From: Stenotrophomonas sp. 57
Lineage (GTDB): Bacteria; Pseudomonadota; Gammaproteobacteria; Xanthomonadales; Xanthomonadaceae
Assembly (NCBI RefSeq): GCF_030291075.1
Contig: NZ_CP127407.1
Coordinates: 124,001 to 188,000 of the forward strand
DNA length: 64,000 nt
Reading direction: 5' to 3'
Both the position numbers and the translations under genes were made by a program. Shown here piece after piece: positions 1 to 10,939 of this stretch; position 1 is the first letter of the stretch; each line of letters starts with the position of its first letter. The notes under the pieces were generated by a model. That model saw nothing but the letters and a program-made list of their open reading frames with translations. It did not search any database and was not told where the DNA came from.

Positions 1-1
1 G

Positions 2-406
2 GCCAGCGCCCAGGGGCGGGCCGAACTGGCCGATCAGCTGTATGGCGAGGCGTTGAAGGAGTCAGCCGCGCAGAGCAGTGTGGGTCGCGGCGTGCGCTGG
101 AACTACGGATGGGCCCTGCTGCGCCAGGGCAAGCCGGAGGCAGCGCTGGAACAGTGGCTGGCTTCGGCAGGCAATGCGCGCAGCAAGCCCAGCTGGGTAC
201 CGCCGACCTATGCGCTGGCGCTGTGGCGGATGGGGCAGAAACAGGAAGCGGTGCAGTGGTATGCCGCTGCCGTGCGTACCGAGCCGACGCAGTGGAGTAC
301 CAGTGCCCACCATGCGCAATTGCTGCCGCAGTGGCGGGAGGACGAGCGCGCGTCGCTGGCCGAGGTGCAGCAGGCCTGGGCGGCCGCACCGCCTGCGTGG
401 CCCTGA
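2..406 (+). CDS. TPR-repeat protein, C-terminal part (5' end off window)
   Basis: The reading frame is open from the left edge and stops at TGA 404-406, so the N-terminus lies outside the window; the TTG at 53 is unlikely to be the real start because coding continues upstream of it. About 134 residues are visible. Helix pairs such as NYGWALLRQGKPEAALEQW and YALALWRMGQKQEAVQWY have the small/large residue pattern of tetratricopeptide repeats, which mediate protein-protein contacts. No catalytic motif is visible. The function of the whole protein cannot be told from this fragment. It is followed by a long repeat-filled spacer and a gene on the other strand. Confidence 0.7.
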   Translation, partial: ASAQGRAELADQLYGEALKESAAQSSVGRGVRWNYGWALLRQGKPEAALEQWLASAGNARSKPSWVPPTYALALWRMGQKQEAVQWYAAAVRTEPTQWSTSAHHAQLLPQWREDERASLAEVQQAWAAAPPAWP

Positions 407-490
407 GGTTGGGATTCGGCCGGGTTGCACCCGGCACCCGCAGAGGCGACAGCCGAAGCAACAGCAACAGCGGGCAATCCGAGGGATGGC

Positions 491-588
491 GGGGCGGTGT
501 GGGTTGGCAGGACACGCCGTAAACCCGTCCTTGGGGGCTCGATGGCGCCATCCATGGCGCCAACGGTCCTGCCAACCCACACCACCCC
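491..588. repeat. Long inverted repeat, 23 bp arms
   Basis: The left arm at 491-513 and the right arm at 566-588 are reverse complements at 22 of 23 positions. The loop carries a second palindrome (GGCGCCATCCATGGCGCC, about 544-561). It does not begin with GTAG and is therefore distinct from the SMAG elements nearby. It can fold into a large cruciform or RNA hairpin and could act as a transcript end for the upstream TPR gene; that role is inferred. Confidence 0.7.
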
Positions 589-615
589 ACCTCTGACGGT
601 TCGACGCTGCTGTTG

Positions 616-663
616 GTAGGTGTCGACCTTGGTCGACACGGTAGATCCACGCCATGCGTGGAT
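616..663 (+). repeat. Two tandem SMAG-type REP palindromes
   Basis: Two GTAG-headed units stand head to tail: GTAG at 616 followed by GTGTCGACC/GGTCGACAC, and GTAG at 641 followed by ATCCACGC/GCGTGGAT. The GTAG tetranucleotide at one end of a short stem-loop is the hallmark of the SMAG elements described from Stenotrophomonas maltophilia. Confidence 0.85.
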
Positions 664-706
664 GAATCTGCATCGGAATCGAATACTGGAAATCTGATCG
701 AAATGC

Positions 707-730
707 AGCCGAGCGTGGGCTCGGCTCTAC
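707..730 (-). repeat. SMAG-type REP palindrome, reverse orientation
   Basis: The stem AGCCGAGC/GCTCGGCT is followed by CTAC, the reverse complement of GTAG, so the unit points opposite to the pair at 616-663. Immediately downstream (735-757) is a weaker GC-rich hairpin running into a T-rich stretch. Confidence 0.85.
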
Positions 731-811
731 AAAAAGCGGCCGGCCAACCGGCTTTTGCTTCTGATCTTCTTTTTTCTTTTCCGTGGCTGATCGCCCCCGG
801 AAACTGTCAGA

Positions 812-915
812 GGCCGGGCGGGCAGGCTGCGCAGGGGCGTGAGCCGCATGGATGCGGCGATCGAGCTTACATGGACGTACTTGCAGCGTCCCCTGCGCAG
901 CCTGCCCGCCCGGCC
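812..915. repeat. Perfect 26 bp inverted repeat with 52 nt loop
   Basis: The arm at 812-837 is the exact reverse complement of 890-915. The loop 838-889 contains its own palindrome (GCCGCATGGATGCGGC). It occupies the gap between the TPR gene and the 3' end of the AAA ATPase gene, so it could terminate or stabilise transcripts from either side. I recall similar loops from other Xanthomonadaceae intergenic regions, but the number of copies cannot be checked here. Confidence 0.75.
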
Positions 916-973
916 CCACCGGGCATTCGCCTTCAGCGAGCAACCACGAGGGGCTGCGCCGTTCGCTGGAAAC

Positions 974-3210
<2,237 letters not shown>

Positions 3211-3259
3211 TGCCTGCGTCACTCTTTCTGCTGCATCCTCTTCTTCATGGAAACCCGCG

Positions 3260-3736
3260 ATGCGTGAATTGATCCTGCTGCGCCATGCCCATGCCGAACC
3301 GGCCACCCCCGGCCAGGCCGACCTTGACCGGCCGCTGTCGCCGGTCGGGCTGGCCGAAGCCGAAGCCGCCGGCAAGTGGCTGAAGGAAAACAACCTGCTG
3401 CCGGACTGCGTGCTGTGTTCACCGGCGCGGCGTACCCGCGAAACCCTGGAAGCCGTGCTCGGCACCATCGGTTACGTGGAAAAGCGCCTGGAAGACCGCA
3501 TCTACGAAGCCACCCCCGGCACCCTGGCGGCATTGGTGGACGACCGTCGTGATCTTGACCGGGTACTGATCGTCGGCCACAACCCCGGCCTGGAGCGCCT
3601 GGTGGCGTTGATGACCGAGGGCACCAGCAGCGATTACCGCGGCATGCCGCCGGCCGGCATCGCCGTGCTCGGCTTCCCGCGTGAGGCCTCGATCGAACCG
3701 GGCGTGGCCAGCCTGAACGCGTTCTGGTGGCCGTGA
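3260..3736 (+). CDS. sixA: Phosphohistidine phosphatase SixA
   Basis: A histidine-phosphatase-superfamily protein of 158 residues, typical for SixA. The N-terminal RHAHA motif (residues 8-12) supplies the nucleophilic histidine that accepts phosphate; VGHNPGLE near residue 97 carries the second catalytic histidine. In E. coli SixA removes phosphate from histidine-phosphorylated proteins such as the ArcB HPt domain and NPr; the target here is unknown. It lies between the ParA-like gene and the YceI gene; the latter starts 4 bp after its stop, so the two are probably co-transcribed. Confidence 0.88.
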   Translation: MRELILLRHAHAEPATPGQADLDRPLSPVGLAEAEAAGKWLKENNLLPDCVLCSPARRTRETLEAVLGTIGYVEKRLEDRIYEATPGTLAALVDDRRDLDRVLIVGHNPGLERLVALMTEGTSSDYRGMPPAGIAVLGFPREASIEPGVASLNAFWWP

Positions 3737-3740
3737 TCCG

Positions 3741-4358
3741 ATGAGCCGGGCGCGGCGCAGCCGCTATCTGCTGCCCGCGCTGCTGGCGCTCGGCCCGGCC
3801 TGGGCTGCCGTGCCTGCACCGACGCCGCTGCCGCCAGTGGTCGCCGAAGCGCACCATGTACTGCGCCTGGACGTCCAGCGTTCGCAGATCGGCTTCGAGG
3901 TGCGTACCCGCTTCGGGCAGCGCATCGAGGGCGTGTTCCCGCACTTCGAGGGCCGCATCGAGATCCTGTCCGATGGCCGCCACCAGGTGCACCTGAAGAT
4001 GTTCACGCGCTCGGTCGAGATTCCCGGCAAGTCGCGCTACACCGGCTGGATGCGCGGCGAGGAGTTCTTCGATGCCGGCCGCCATCCGGTGGTCGAGTTC
4101 GACTCGCTGCCGTACTGGCCGGAGACCGTGGAGAACGGGGGCGATATCGATGGCCGGCTGACCCTGCGCGGGATCAGCCACCCCGAGAAGCTCAGGGTCG
4201 AGAAAGCGGACTGTGCCCGTCCCGGCTATGATTGCGACGTCGTCAGCCGCGGTACCGTGCAGCGAGGCCGGTACGGCATGGACAGCTGGCAGCTAGCCTT
4301 GAGTGACCGAGTGACCTTCGTATTGCGTGCGCGCCTGAGCGAGGCGCCGAAACCGTGA
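3741..4358 (+). CDS. YceI-family periplasmic protein
   Basis: 205 residues with an N-terminal signal sequence (RRSRYLLPALLALGPAWA then VPAP). The mature part matches the YceI lipocalin-like fold: an early LDVQRSQIGFEV strand, RIEGVFPHFEG, then the FDAGRHPVVEFDS block that is strongly conserved in YceI proteins. Family members bind isoprenoid-type lipids in the periplasm; the ligand here is unknown. The last codons overlap the GTG start of the following phospholipase D gene by 4 nt (GTGA), which implies translational coupling. Confidence 0.85.
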   Translation: MSRARRSRYLLPALLALGPAWAAVPAPTPLPPVVAEAHHVLRLDVQRSQIGFEVRTRFGQRIEGVFPHFEGRIEILSDGRHQVHLKMFTRSVEIPGKSRYTGWMRGEEFFDAGRHPVVEFDSLPYWPETVENGGDIDGRLTLRGISHPEKLRVEKADCARPGYDCDVVSRGTVQRGRYGMDSWQLALSDRVTFVLRARLSEAPKP

Positions 4359-6406
4359 ACCTACTGCTGCGTCTACTGGCACTGGCAACCGTGTTGCTGG
4401 GCAGCGGGTGTGCATCGCTGTCGCAGGCCGAGCGCGACCGCGCCGAGACGATCGCCGTGCAGGCGCGCTCGACCGTGGTCGACTGCCAGCGCGCCGACCG
4501 TTGTGCACAGGACTCACCGCTGCGGGCGCTGGCGGGGCGCGCGTTCACCGAATCCACCCCGGAACGGCCACGCCACTACGCGACCCTGCTGGACGAGGGC
4601 GAGGGTGCCCTGGTGGCGCGCCTGAACCTGCTGCGCAGCGCGACCCGCAGCATCGACCTGCAGACCTACATCTTCGACAAGGACGACAGTGCCCGGCTGG
4701 TCATCGATGAACTGCTGGCCGCATCGCGCCGCGGGGTGAAGGTGCGGGTGCTGATCGACCAGCTTTCGGCGATCTCCGACCTGCAGATCCTCGGTGCGTT
4801 GTCCGGCGCCCACGAGAATTTCCAGCTTCGCGTCTACAACCCGACCTTCGGCAAGGCCCGGCTGAACTACTTCGACTACGCCGGCAGCGTGCTGTGCTGC
4901 TTCCGCCGCTTCAACCAGCGCATGCACAACAAGCTGCTGGTGATCGACGATGCGATCGGCGTGGTCGGTGGCCGCAACTACCAGGACGACTATTACGACT
5001 GGGATCGCGAGTACAACTTCCGCGACCGCGACGTGCTGATCGCCGGCCCGGAAGCGCGCGCGATGGCGGCCAACTTCGATGCCTTCTGGCGTGCCCACCG
5101 CAGCGTCCCGGCCGAACGCCTCAACGATGTCGGCCGCACCCTGCTGCGCGACGGCGTGCCGACCCTGCCGCCGGCCACCTTCCGCCGCCCGGAACGGGTA
5201 CAGCGGGTCAGTGCCGAAGCCAATGACACCGAGTTCGTCACCCGTTCCTTCGTCGATACCGCGCTGCCGGTGGCGTCGGTGCGCTATGTGGCCGACCTGC
5301 CACGCAAGCATCGCCGCGAGAAGGCCGATGCGCCGCTGGCCGGCCAGCATGTGACCGAGCCGCAACTGGACGCGCTGATCGCCAGTGCGCAGAAGGAAGT
5401 GATCCTGCAGACGCCGTACCTGGTGCTGTCCAAGCCGGCGCAGAAGCTGTTCCGCGAGCTGCGCAAGCGGCCGCAGCCACCGCGCGTGGTGGTGTCCAGC
5501 AACAGCCTGGCGGCCACCGACAACCCGATCGTGTATGCGCTGTCGTACAAGTACAAGCGGCGCAACATGCGTGAACTGGGCTTCAACATCTTCGAATACA
5601 AGCCGTTCCCGCTGGATGCGCCGGTCGACTACCGCAATCTGCTGCCCGACCCCATCGCCGCGCCCGGCGGTGAGGACGAGGGTGGGCGCAATCCGTTGCT
5701 GGGGGGCAGTGCCGCCGGCAGCAATGCGCGCGGTGGCAGCGATGGCGGTTCGAGCGCGAGGGACAAGCGCGGCCCGGTGAACCATCCGCGTACCGGCAGC
5801 GCCTACCAGAACGCCCGCGAGCGCCGCCGCGCCGCCGGCAGTGAAGTGGAAACACGCCTGCTGCGTACCGAGACGCGGCCGTCCTTCCTTGGCAGCAAGG
5901 CGGTCAACAAGCCGCTGCCGGTCACCCGCAAGGGTGCGCGCATGGGCCTGCATGCGAAATCGCTGGTGGTCGATCGCCGCATCGGCGTGGTCGGCACCCA
6001 CAACTTCGATCCGCGCAGCGAGAACTACAACACCGAAGGCGCGGTGATCATCGACGATCCGGTCTTCGCCGAGCAGCTGGCCGAGAGCATCCTGCGCGAT
6101 ACCCACCCGCAGAACTCGTGGACAGTGGCGCCGCGGGCCAAGCCGCCGGTGCTGTCGGGGCTGAACTACAGCGTCGGCAAGGCCTCCGAAGCGCTGCCCA
6201 TCCTCGATTTCTGGCCGTGGCGCTACGCCACCGACTACGAGTTCAAACCCGGCCCGGACTGCCCGCAGCCGCTGCCGCGGCAGGACCCGGCGTTCCACAC
6301 CTGCTACGTCGCCGTAGGCGACTTCCCCGAAGTCAACGTCGGCCCGAAGTGGCTGCTGGTGCGCATGCTGACTGCATTCGGCGCCGGCCTTGTTCCCATC
6401 CTCTGA
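4355..6406 (+). CDS. Phospholipase D family lipoprotein, cardiolipin synthase-like
   Basis: A 683-residue protein starting at GTG 4355, which overlaps the YceI stop codon. A lipobox (LGSGC at about residues 15-19) suggests a lipoprotein. Two HKD motifs define the phospholipase D active site: HNKLLVIDDAIGVVGGRN in the first half and HAKSLVVDRRIGVVGTHN in the second. This arrangement is that of ClsC/YmdC-type cardiolipin synthases, which transfer phosphatidyl groups between phospholipids. A glycine/serine/arginine-rich, probably disordered insert of roughly 70 residues (about 425-510) separates the halves and is unusual. Substrate specificity is inferred. Confidence 0.82.
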   Translation: MNLLLRLLALATVLLGSGCASLSQAERDRAETIAVQARSTVVDCQRADRCAQDSPLRALAGRAFTESTPERPRHYATLLDEGEGALVARLNLLRSATRSIDLQTYIFDKDDSARLVIDELLAASRRGVKVRVLIDQLSAISDLQILGALSGAHENFQLRVYNPTFGKARLNYFDYAGSVLCCFRRFNQRMHNKLLVIDDAIGVVGGRNYQDDYYDWDREYNFRDRDVLIAGPEARAMAANFDAFWRAHRSVPAERLNDVGRTLLRDGVPTLPPATFRRPERVQRVSAEANDTEFVTRSFVDTALPVASVRYVADLPRKHRREKADAPLAGQHVTEPQLDALIASAQKEVILQTPYLVLSKPAQKLFRELRKRPQPPRVVVSSNSLAATDNPIVYALSYKYKRRNMRELGFNIFEYKPFPLDAPVDYRNLLPDPIAAPGGEDEGGRNPLLGGSAAGSNARGGSDGGSSARDKRGPVNHPRTGSAYQNARERRRAAGSEVETRLLRTETRPSFLGSKAVNKPLPVTRKGARMGLHAKSLVVDRRIGVVGTHNFDPRSENYNTEGAVIIDDPVFAEQLAESILRDTHPQNSWTVAPRAKPPVLSGLNYSVGKASEALPILDFWPWRYATDYEFKPGPDCPQPLPRQDPAFHTCYVAVGDFPEVNVGPKWLLVRMLTAFGAGLVPIL

Positions 6407-6416
6407 AGGTACCCGC

Positions 6417-6851
6417 ATGACCCAGGTCTTCCGCGAAGCCGTTTCCATCGAGCAGCTCAACGCGCTCAGCCGCAACACGGCGATCGAATCCCTGGGCATC
6501 GTCTTCAGCGCCGTCGGCGAGGACTGGCTGCAGGCCACCATGCCGGTGGACGAGCGCACCCGCCAGCCCTACGGCATCCTGCATGGCGGCGCCTCGGTGG
6601 TGCTGGCCGAGACCCTGGGCAGCAGCGCCGGCAACCTGTGCGTGGATACCGGCAAGCAGATCTGCGTGGGCCTGGAAATCAACGCCAACCACGTGCGTGC
6701 CGTCCGCTCGGGCACGGTCACCGGCACCGCCCGCGCGCTGCACGTCGGCCGCAGCACCCAGTTGTGGGAGATCCGCATCGAGGACGAGCAGGGCCGCCTG
6801 GTATGCATCTCGCGGCTGACCCTGGCGGTGGTGGCTGCCGGCCACGGCTGA
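6417..6851 (+). CDS. Hotdog-fold thioesterase (PaaI/YdiI type)
   Basis: 144 residues with the hotdog thioesterase signature PYGILHGGASVVLAETLGS around residues 43-61, containing the HGG and the catalytic acidic residue of the PaaI/MenI-like acyl-CoA thioesterases. These hydrolyse acyl- or aroyl-CoA esters in the cytoplasm; substrate not predictable here. I chose ATG 6417 since CTGAAGG lies 8-14 nt upstream and the family begins close to this point. It starts 10 bp after the phospholipase D stop and likely belongs to the same transcript. Confidence 0.85.
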   Translation: MTQVFREAVSIEQLNALSRNTAIESLGIVFSAVGEDWLQATMPVDERTRQPYGILHGGASVVLAETLGSSAGNLCVDTGKQICVGLEINANHVRAVRSGTVTGTARALHVGRSTQLWEIRIEDEQGRLVCISRLTLAVVAAGHG

Positions 6852-6969
6852 GCCCCCGGGGTTCGTTGCCGGCGGCGGAACCCAGCGTTCCCCGCCGATT
6901 GCCCCGGTCGATCGCTCTTATGGCCTAAATCGGCTGGCAGCGATGACGGCCCTCCGGTATCGTGCGCGG

Positions 6970-7761
6970 ATGACTTCCCCCACCCCGGCCCCCCGTGGCG
7001 GCGTGGCGCGTGTGTGCCGTTACCTGTACCGCGTACCGCTGCTGTTGGTCCACATCATCGTGTTCCTGCCGCTCATCCTGATCGGCATGCTTCCGCCGTG
7101 GGGCGAACTGCGCGTGGGCGAGGCGACCTTGGGTGCCAAGGTGGTCAACTGGTGGCAGGGCGGGCTGATGTGGATCTTCGGCTTCCGCCTGGTGCAGATC
7201 GGCACACCGCTGCCCGGCGCCGTGCTGTTCGTGGCCAACCACGTCAGCTGGGTCGACATCTGCATCCTGCACAGCCAGCGCATGATGGGCTTCGTCGCCA
7301 AGCGCGAGATCGCCAGCTGGCCGCTGGTCGGTTGGCTCGCCGCGCGCGGCCAGACCATCTTCCACCAGCGTGGCAACACCGAATCGCTCGGTGGCGTGAT
7401 GCAGGTGATGGCTGATCGCCTCCGCGACGGCAAGGCGGTGGGCGTGTTCCCGGAAGGCCGCACCCGCGGCGGCCACGAAGTGGGCCCGTTCCACGCGCGC
7501 ATCTTCCAGGCCGCGGTCGAGACCGGCGTGCCGGTGCAGCCGGTGGCGCTGGTGTACGGAGTGAAGGGCGACGCGCAGACCATCGTCGCGTTCGGCCCCG
7601 GCGAGAGCTTCTTCGCCAATTTCCTGCGCCTGCTCGGTGAGCCGGCGCGTCGTGCGGAAGTGCACTTCCTGGCACCGATCGGTGCACAGGACCTGGAAGG
7701 CCGTCGGCGCATCGCGGAAACCTCGCGCGCGCGCATCGTGGCGGCCATGAGCGCCGGGTGA
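6970..7761 (+). CDS. 1-acyl-sn-glycerol-3-phosphate acyltransferase-like (PlsC family)
   Basis: A 263-residue membrane-associated acyltransferase. Hydrophobic helices near residues 18-38 precede the catalytic NHVSWVD (HX4D) motif; VFPEGRTRGG is the second conserved block. PlsC-family enzymes acylate lysophospholipids. Starts are possible at ATG 6943 or 6970; I prefer 6970 because the extra 9 residues look non-conserved. The gene stops 8 bp before the GTG of the YheT-type hydrolase gene, so the two are probably one unit with roles in lipid metabolism. Confidence 0.85.
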   Translation: MTSPTPAPRGGVARVCRYLYRVPLLLVHIIVFLPLILIGMLPPWGELRVGEATLGAKVVNWWQGGLMWIFGFRLVQIGTPLPGAVLFVANHVSWVDICILHSQRMMGFVAKREIASWPLVGWLAARGQTIFHQRGNTESLGGVMQVMADRLRDGKAVGVFPEGRTRGGHEVGPFHARIFQAAVETGVPVQPVALVYGVKGDAQTIVAFGPGESFFANFLRLLGEPARRAEVHFLAPIGAQDLEGRRRIAETSRARIVAAMSAG

Positions 7762-7768
7762 GACGGCG

Positions 7769-8803
7769 GTGGCCCTGATCCCGCCACCTGTCCTGGACGC
7801 CGGCACGCCGACGCTGCACGCGGCTGACTATCAGCCACCGCGCTGGCTGCGCAATCCCCACCTGCAGTCGATGCTCAGCTCCAGCCGCATGCGCCTGCAG
7901 CGTGGCCTGCTGCTGCTGGCCGCCACCGGTGCAGTCAGCGAGGAGCTGATCCTCGATGGCGGCGACGGCGTGCGCCTGCAGGGCTGGCACAGCCATGTCG
8001 AGGGCCGCGAGCCGCAGGGCATGGCCCTGCTGCTGCATGGCTGGGAAGGCAGTGCCGAATCCAGCTACATGCGCATGGCCGCCGCGCGCATGCTGGAACA
8101 GGGCTTCGACGTAGTGCGGCTGAACTTCCGCGACCACGGCAACACCCATCATCTCAATCGCGGCATCTTCCACTCCAACCTGATCGACGAAGTGGTGCAT
8201 GCCGCGGGCGATATCGCCCGGCGCTGGCCGCAGCTGCCGCTGGTGGCCGCCGGCTATTCGCTGGGGGGCAACTTCGTACTGCGCCTGGCCCTGCGCGCGC
8301 CGGCTGCCGGCGTGCCGCTGCAGCGCGTGGCCTCGGTGTGCCCGGTGCTGGACCCGGCGCTGACCATGGAGAGCATCGAGAACGGCCCGGCGATGTACGA
8401 CTGGTACTTCCGCCGCAAGTGGGCCGGTTCGCTGCGCCGCAAGCGTGACCTGTTCCCCGAGTTGAGCGACTGCGACGACCGCGTGCTGAAGCTGGACATC
8501 CGCGCGCTGACCGCCTGGCTGGTCGAGCGCCACACCAGCTTCGGTTCGCTGCAGGCCTATTTCGACGGCTACTCGATTGCCGGTGACCGCCTGTCGGCCC
8601 TGCAGGTACCGGCCGACATCCTGATGGCACAGGATGACCCGGTGATTCCGTACGCCACCTTCAGCAACTGGCAGCTGCCGCGCCAGGCGCACCTGGAAAC
8701 CGCCTGCTGGGGCGGCCACTGCGGGTTCATCGAGAACTGGCGCGGCGACGGCTTCTCCGAGCGCTGGGTGGCGCAGCGCCTGCAGCGGGTGCTGCAGGCC
8801 TGA
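7769..8803 (+). CDS. Alpha/beta-hydrolase, YheT family
   Basis: 344 residues starting at GTG 7769. The N-terminal PPRWLRNPHLQSM block is typical of the YheT/ABHD1-3 branch. The nucleophile elbow GYSLGG (around residue 157), the acid DDP (about 288) and the histidine in GGHCGF (near 314) form a complete catalytic triad. The family are esterases/lipases of mostly unknown substrate. It follows the acyltransferase gene by 7 bp, which fits a lipid-related role. Confidence 0.83.
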   Translation: MALIPPPVLDAGTPTLHAADYQPPRWLRNPHLQSMLSSSRMRLQRGLLLLAATGAVSEELILDGGDGVRLQGWHSHVEGREPQGMALLLHGWEGSAESSYMRMAAARMLEQGFDVVRLNFRDHGNTHHLNRGIFHSNLIDEVVHAAGDIARRWPQLPLVAAGYSLGGNFVLRLALRAPAAGVPLQRVASVCPVLDPALTMESIENGPAMYDWYFRRKWAGSLRRKRDLFPELSDCDDRVLKLDIRALTAWLVERHTSFGSLQAYFDGYSIAGDRLSALQVPADILMAQDDPVIPYATFSNWQLPRQAHLETACWGGHCGFIENWRGDGFSERWVAQRLQRVLQA

Positions 8804-8859
8804 ACCGGCACCGGCGCGCAGCCCGCTACAATGCGGGTTTGCACTTGAACCGGACTGCC

Positions 8860-10929
8860 ATGCAAGACCAGATCATCCAAGCGTTGCGCCAGAACCAGGC
8901 CGACCAGGCCGTGCAGCTGGCCCAGGCGTGGACCCATGACGAACCCGGCCTGGCCAATGCCCACCGCTGGCTGGCGCTTGCGCTGCAGCAGCAGGGCAAC
9001 GCCGAGGACGCAATGGACGCCCTGCAGCAGGCGCTGCGGCTGGCCCCGGACGATGCCCAGCTGCACCTGCAGCACGCCGGCCTGCTGATGGCCCTGCGCC
9101 AGTTCGACGGCGTAGACGCGGCACTGGCACGCACCACCGGTCTCGATCCGAATTCCTTCAACGCCTACCTGATGCAGGCGCATCTGGCGATCGGCCGCAA
9201 CGACTTCGATGAAGCGCAGCGCATCTCGACGCTGGCCGCGCGCGTGGAGCCGGACCATCCGGAGCTGCTGACCATCGACGGCATGGTCGCGCTGCGCCGT
9301 GGCGATGCCGACCGCGCGCTGGCACTGCTGTCGGCGGCCAGCAAGGCGCTGCCGGACGATACCCGCGTGCTGTACGCGCTGGGCTTTGCCTACCTTGGCA
9401 AGGACATGCTGGCGTTTGCCGAGCAGTCGTTCCGCCGCGTGCTGGAACTCAACCCGTCGCTGTCTTCGCTGCATGGCCTGGTCGTGCAGCTGGCCCTGCG
9501 CCAGGGCAACGTGGCGGCCGCCGCCGAAGCGATACAGGTGGCGCTGCAGCAGCCGGAGATGGACGTCCCGGCGATGCGCCGCCTGGCCGGCGAGCTGTCG
9601 CTGCGCAATGGCCAGCCGCTGCAGGCGCTGGAGTACCTGCTGCCGCTCCTGGACGCGCAGCCCGAAGACCGCCAGGTGCTGCAGCTGCTGCTGATGTCCT
9701 GGCAGCGTCTCGGCCGTGAGGACGAGGCGCGCGCGCGGCTGGATGCCGCGCTGGAAACCCACGACCAGCTGCATGACCTGTGGCTGGCGCGACTGGCCAT
9801 CGAGCAGGTGGGCGGTGAAAGCGCGGTGGCCACGGTCGAGCGCTGGATGGCCGCGATGCCGACGCATCTGCCGGCCTTGGAGGCGCGCCTGCGCCTGCAC
9901 GACATGGTCGGCGAACACGCACAGGCCGAAGCGATTGCCGAGCGCATCGTCAGCCTGGAACCGGGCCGCGTCAGTGGCGAAAGCCGGTTGGTCGAGGGCC
10001 TGCTGCAGCGTGATCCGGCCGCCGCCGTGGCCCGCATACAGGCCCTGATCGAGCAGGCGCCTGAAAACCAGCGTGCCGACCTGCGCACGTGGATGGGCGA
10101 GATCCAGGACCGTGCCGGACAGCCGCAGGATGCCCTGCGCACGTGGCTGTCGCTGCAGGCCGACCAGGCCCCGCAGCGCCTGCCGCTGCCGCCGCAGGCC
10201 AAGTCCCCGCCCAGCTGGCCGGACAAGGGCAGCATCGATGGCGATGTCAGCTCCGCGCCGATCTTCCTCTGGGGTGCGCCGGGTTCGGGCGTGGAGCGCG
10301 TGGCGACCGGCCTGGCCGCGGCCAGCCCGGTGCTGCGCAGCGACCGCTATACCAACACGCCGCCCGACGATGCGTTCCAGAACTACAACACGCTGCAGGA
10401 CCTGGCGTCGGGCGTGCTGACGTCGGAGCGGCTGGTGCAGCGCTGGCGCGAGCAGCTGCCGGCACGTGGCCTGCAGAGCGACACCGTGATCGACTGGCTG
10501 CTGTGGTGGGACAACGCCCTGCTGTGGGCGCTGCGCCCGCAGCTGCCGCAGGGCCGCCTGGTGCTGGTGCTGCGCGACCCGCGTGACATGCTGCTGGACT
10601 GGGTGGCCTACGGCGCTGCCGCACCGCTGGCGATGACCTCGCTGGCCGAAGCCAGCGAATGGCTGACCCGTGCGCTGAACCAGATCGCGACGCTGCACGA
10701 GGAGGACCTGTACCCGCACGTGCTGCTGCGCATTGATGAGATCGGCAACGATCCGCAGGCGATGGCCGAACTGCTGGGCCGTTTGTTCGAGCGGCCGATG
10801 CCGCCGGCGGCGCAGCTGGGCGCCCCGCGCCTGCCGGCCGGCCACTGGCGCAACTACCGCGACGTGATGAGCGCCGCCTTCGCCCAGCTCACCCCGGTTG
10901 CGGTGCGCCTGGGTTACCCGGAAGAGTGA
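8860..10929 (+). CDS. TPR-repeat protein with C-terminal sulfotransferase domain
   Basis: 689 residues. The first roughly 440 form repeated 34-residue helix pairs with W/L/G/A/P spacing (for example AHRWLALALQQQGNAEDAMDALQQAL), i.e. a TPR superhelix. The C-terminal part begins with PIFLWGAPGSGVERV, the phosphosulfate-binding loop of sulfotransferases, followed by LVLVLRDPRDMLLDW, the second PAPS-binding element. Sulfotransferases move sulfate from PAPS to an acceptor; TPR fusions are known from bacteria with unknown acceptor. ATG 8860 (MQDQIIQAL) was chosen over 8839 because upstream sequence does not look conserved. Confidence 0.78.
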   Translation: MQDQIIQALRQNQADQAVQLAQAWTHDEPGLANAHRWLALALQQQGNAEDAMDALQQALRLAPDDAQLHLQHAGLLMALRQFDGVDAALARTTGLDPNSFNAYLMQAHLAIGRNDFDEAQRISTLAARVEPDHPELLTIDGMVALRRGDADRALALLSAASKALPDDTRVLYALGFAYLGKDMLAFAEQSFRRVLELNPSLSSLHGLVVQLALRQGNVAAAAEAIQVALQQPEMDVPAMRRLAGELSLRNGQPLQALEYLLPLLDAQPEDRQVLQLLLMSWQRLGREDEARARLDAALETHDQLHDLWLARLAIEQVGGESAVATVERWMAAMPTHLPALEARLRLHDMVGEHAQAEAIAERIVSLEPGRVSGESRLVEGLLQRDPAAAVARIQALIEQAPENQRADLRTWMGEIQDRAGQPQDALRTWLSLQADQAPQRLPLPPQAKSPPSWPDKGSIDGDVSSAPIFLWGAPGSGVERVATGLAAASPVLRSDRYTNTPPDDAFQNYNTLQDLASGVLTSERLVQRWREQLPARGLQSDTVIDWLLWWDNALLWALRPQLPQGRLVLVLRDPRDMLLDWVAYGAAAPLAMTSLAEASEWLTRALNQIATLHEEDLYPHVLLRIDEIGNDPQAMAELLGRLFERPMPPAAQLGAPRLPAGHWRNYRDVMSAAFAQLTPVAVRLGYPEE

Positions 10930-10939
10930 GGAGAGTCTG

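Noticed and set aside
4514..6559. 681-codon antisense frame across the phospholipase D gene
   Set aside because: High-GC shadow of a gene with both HKD motifs in the sense frame; the antisense product has no recognisable motif.
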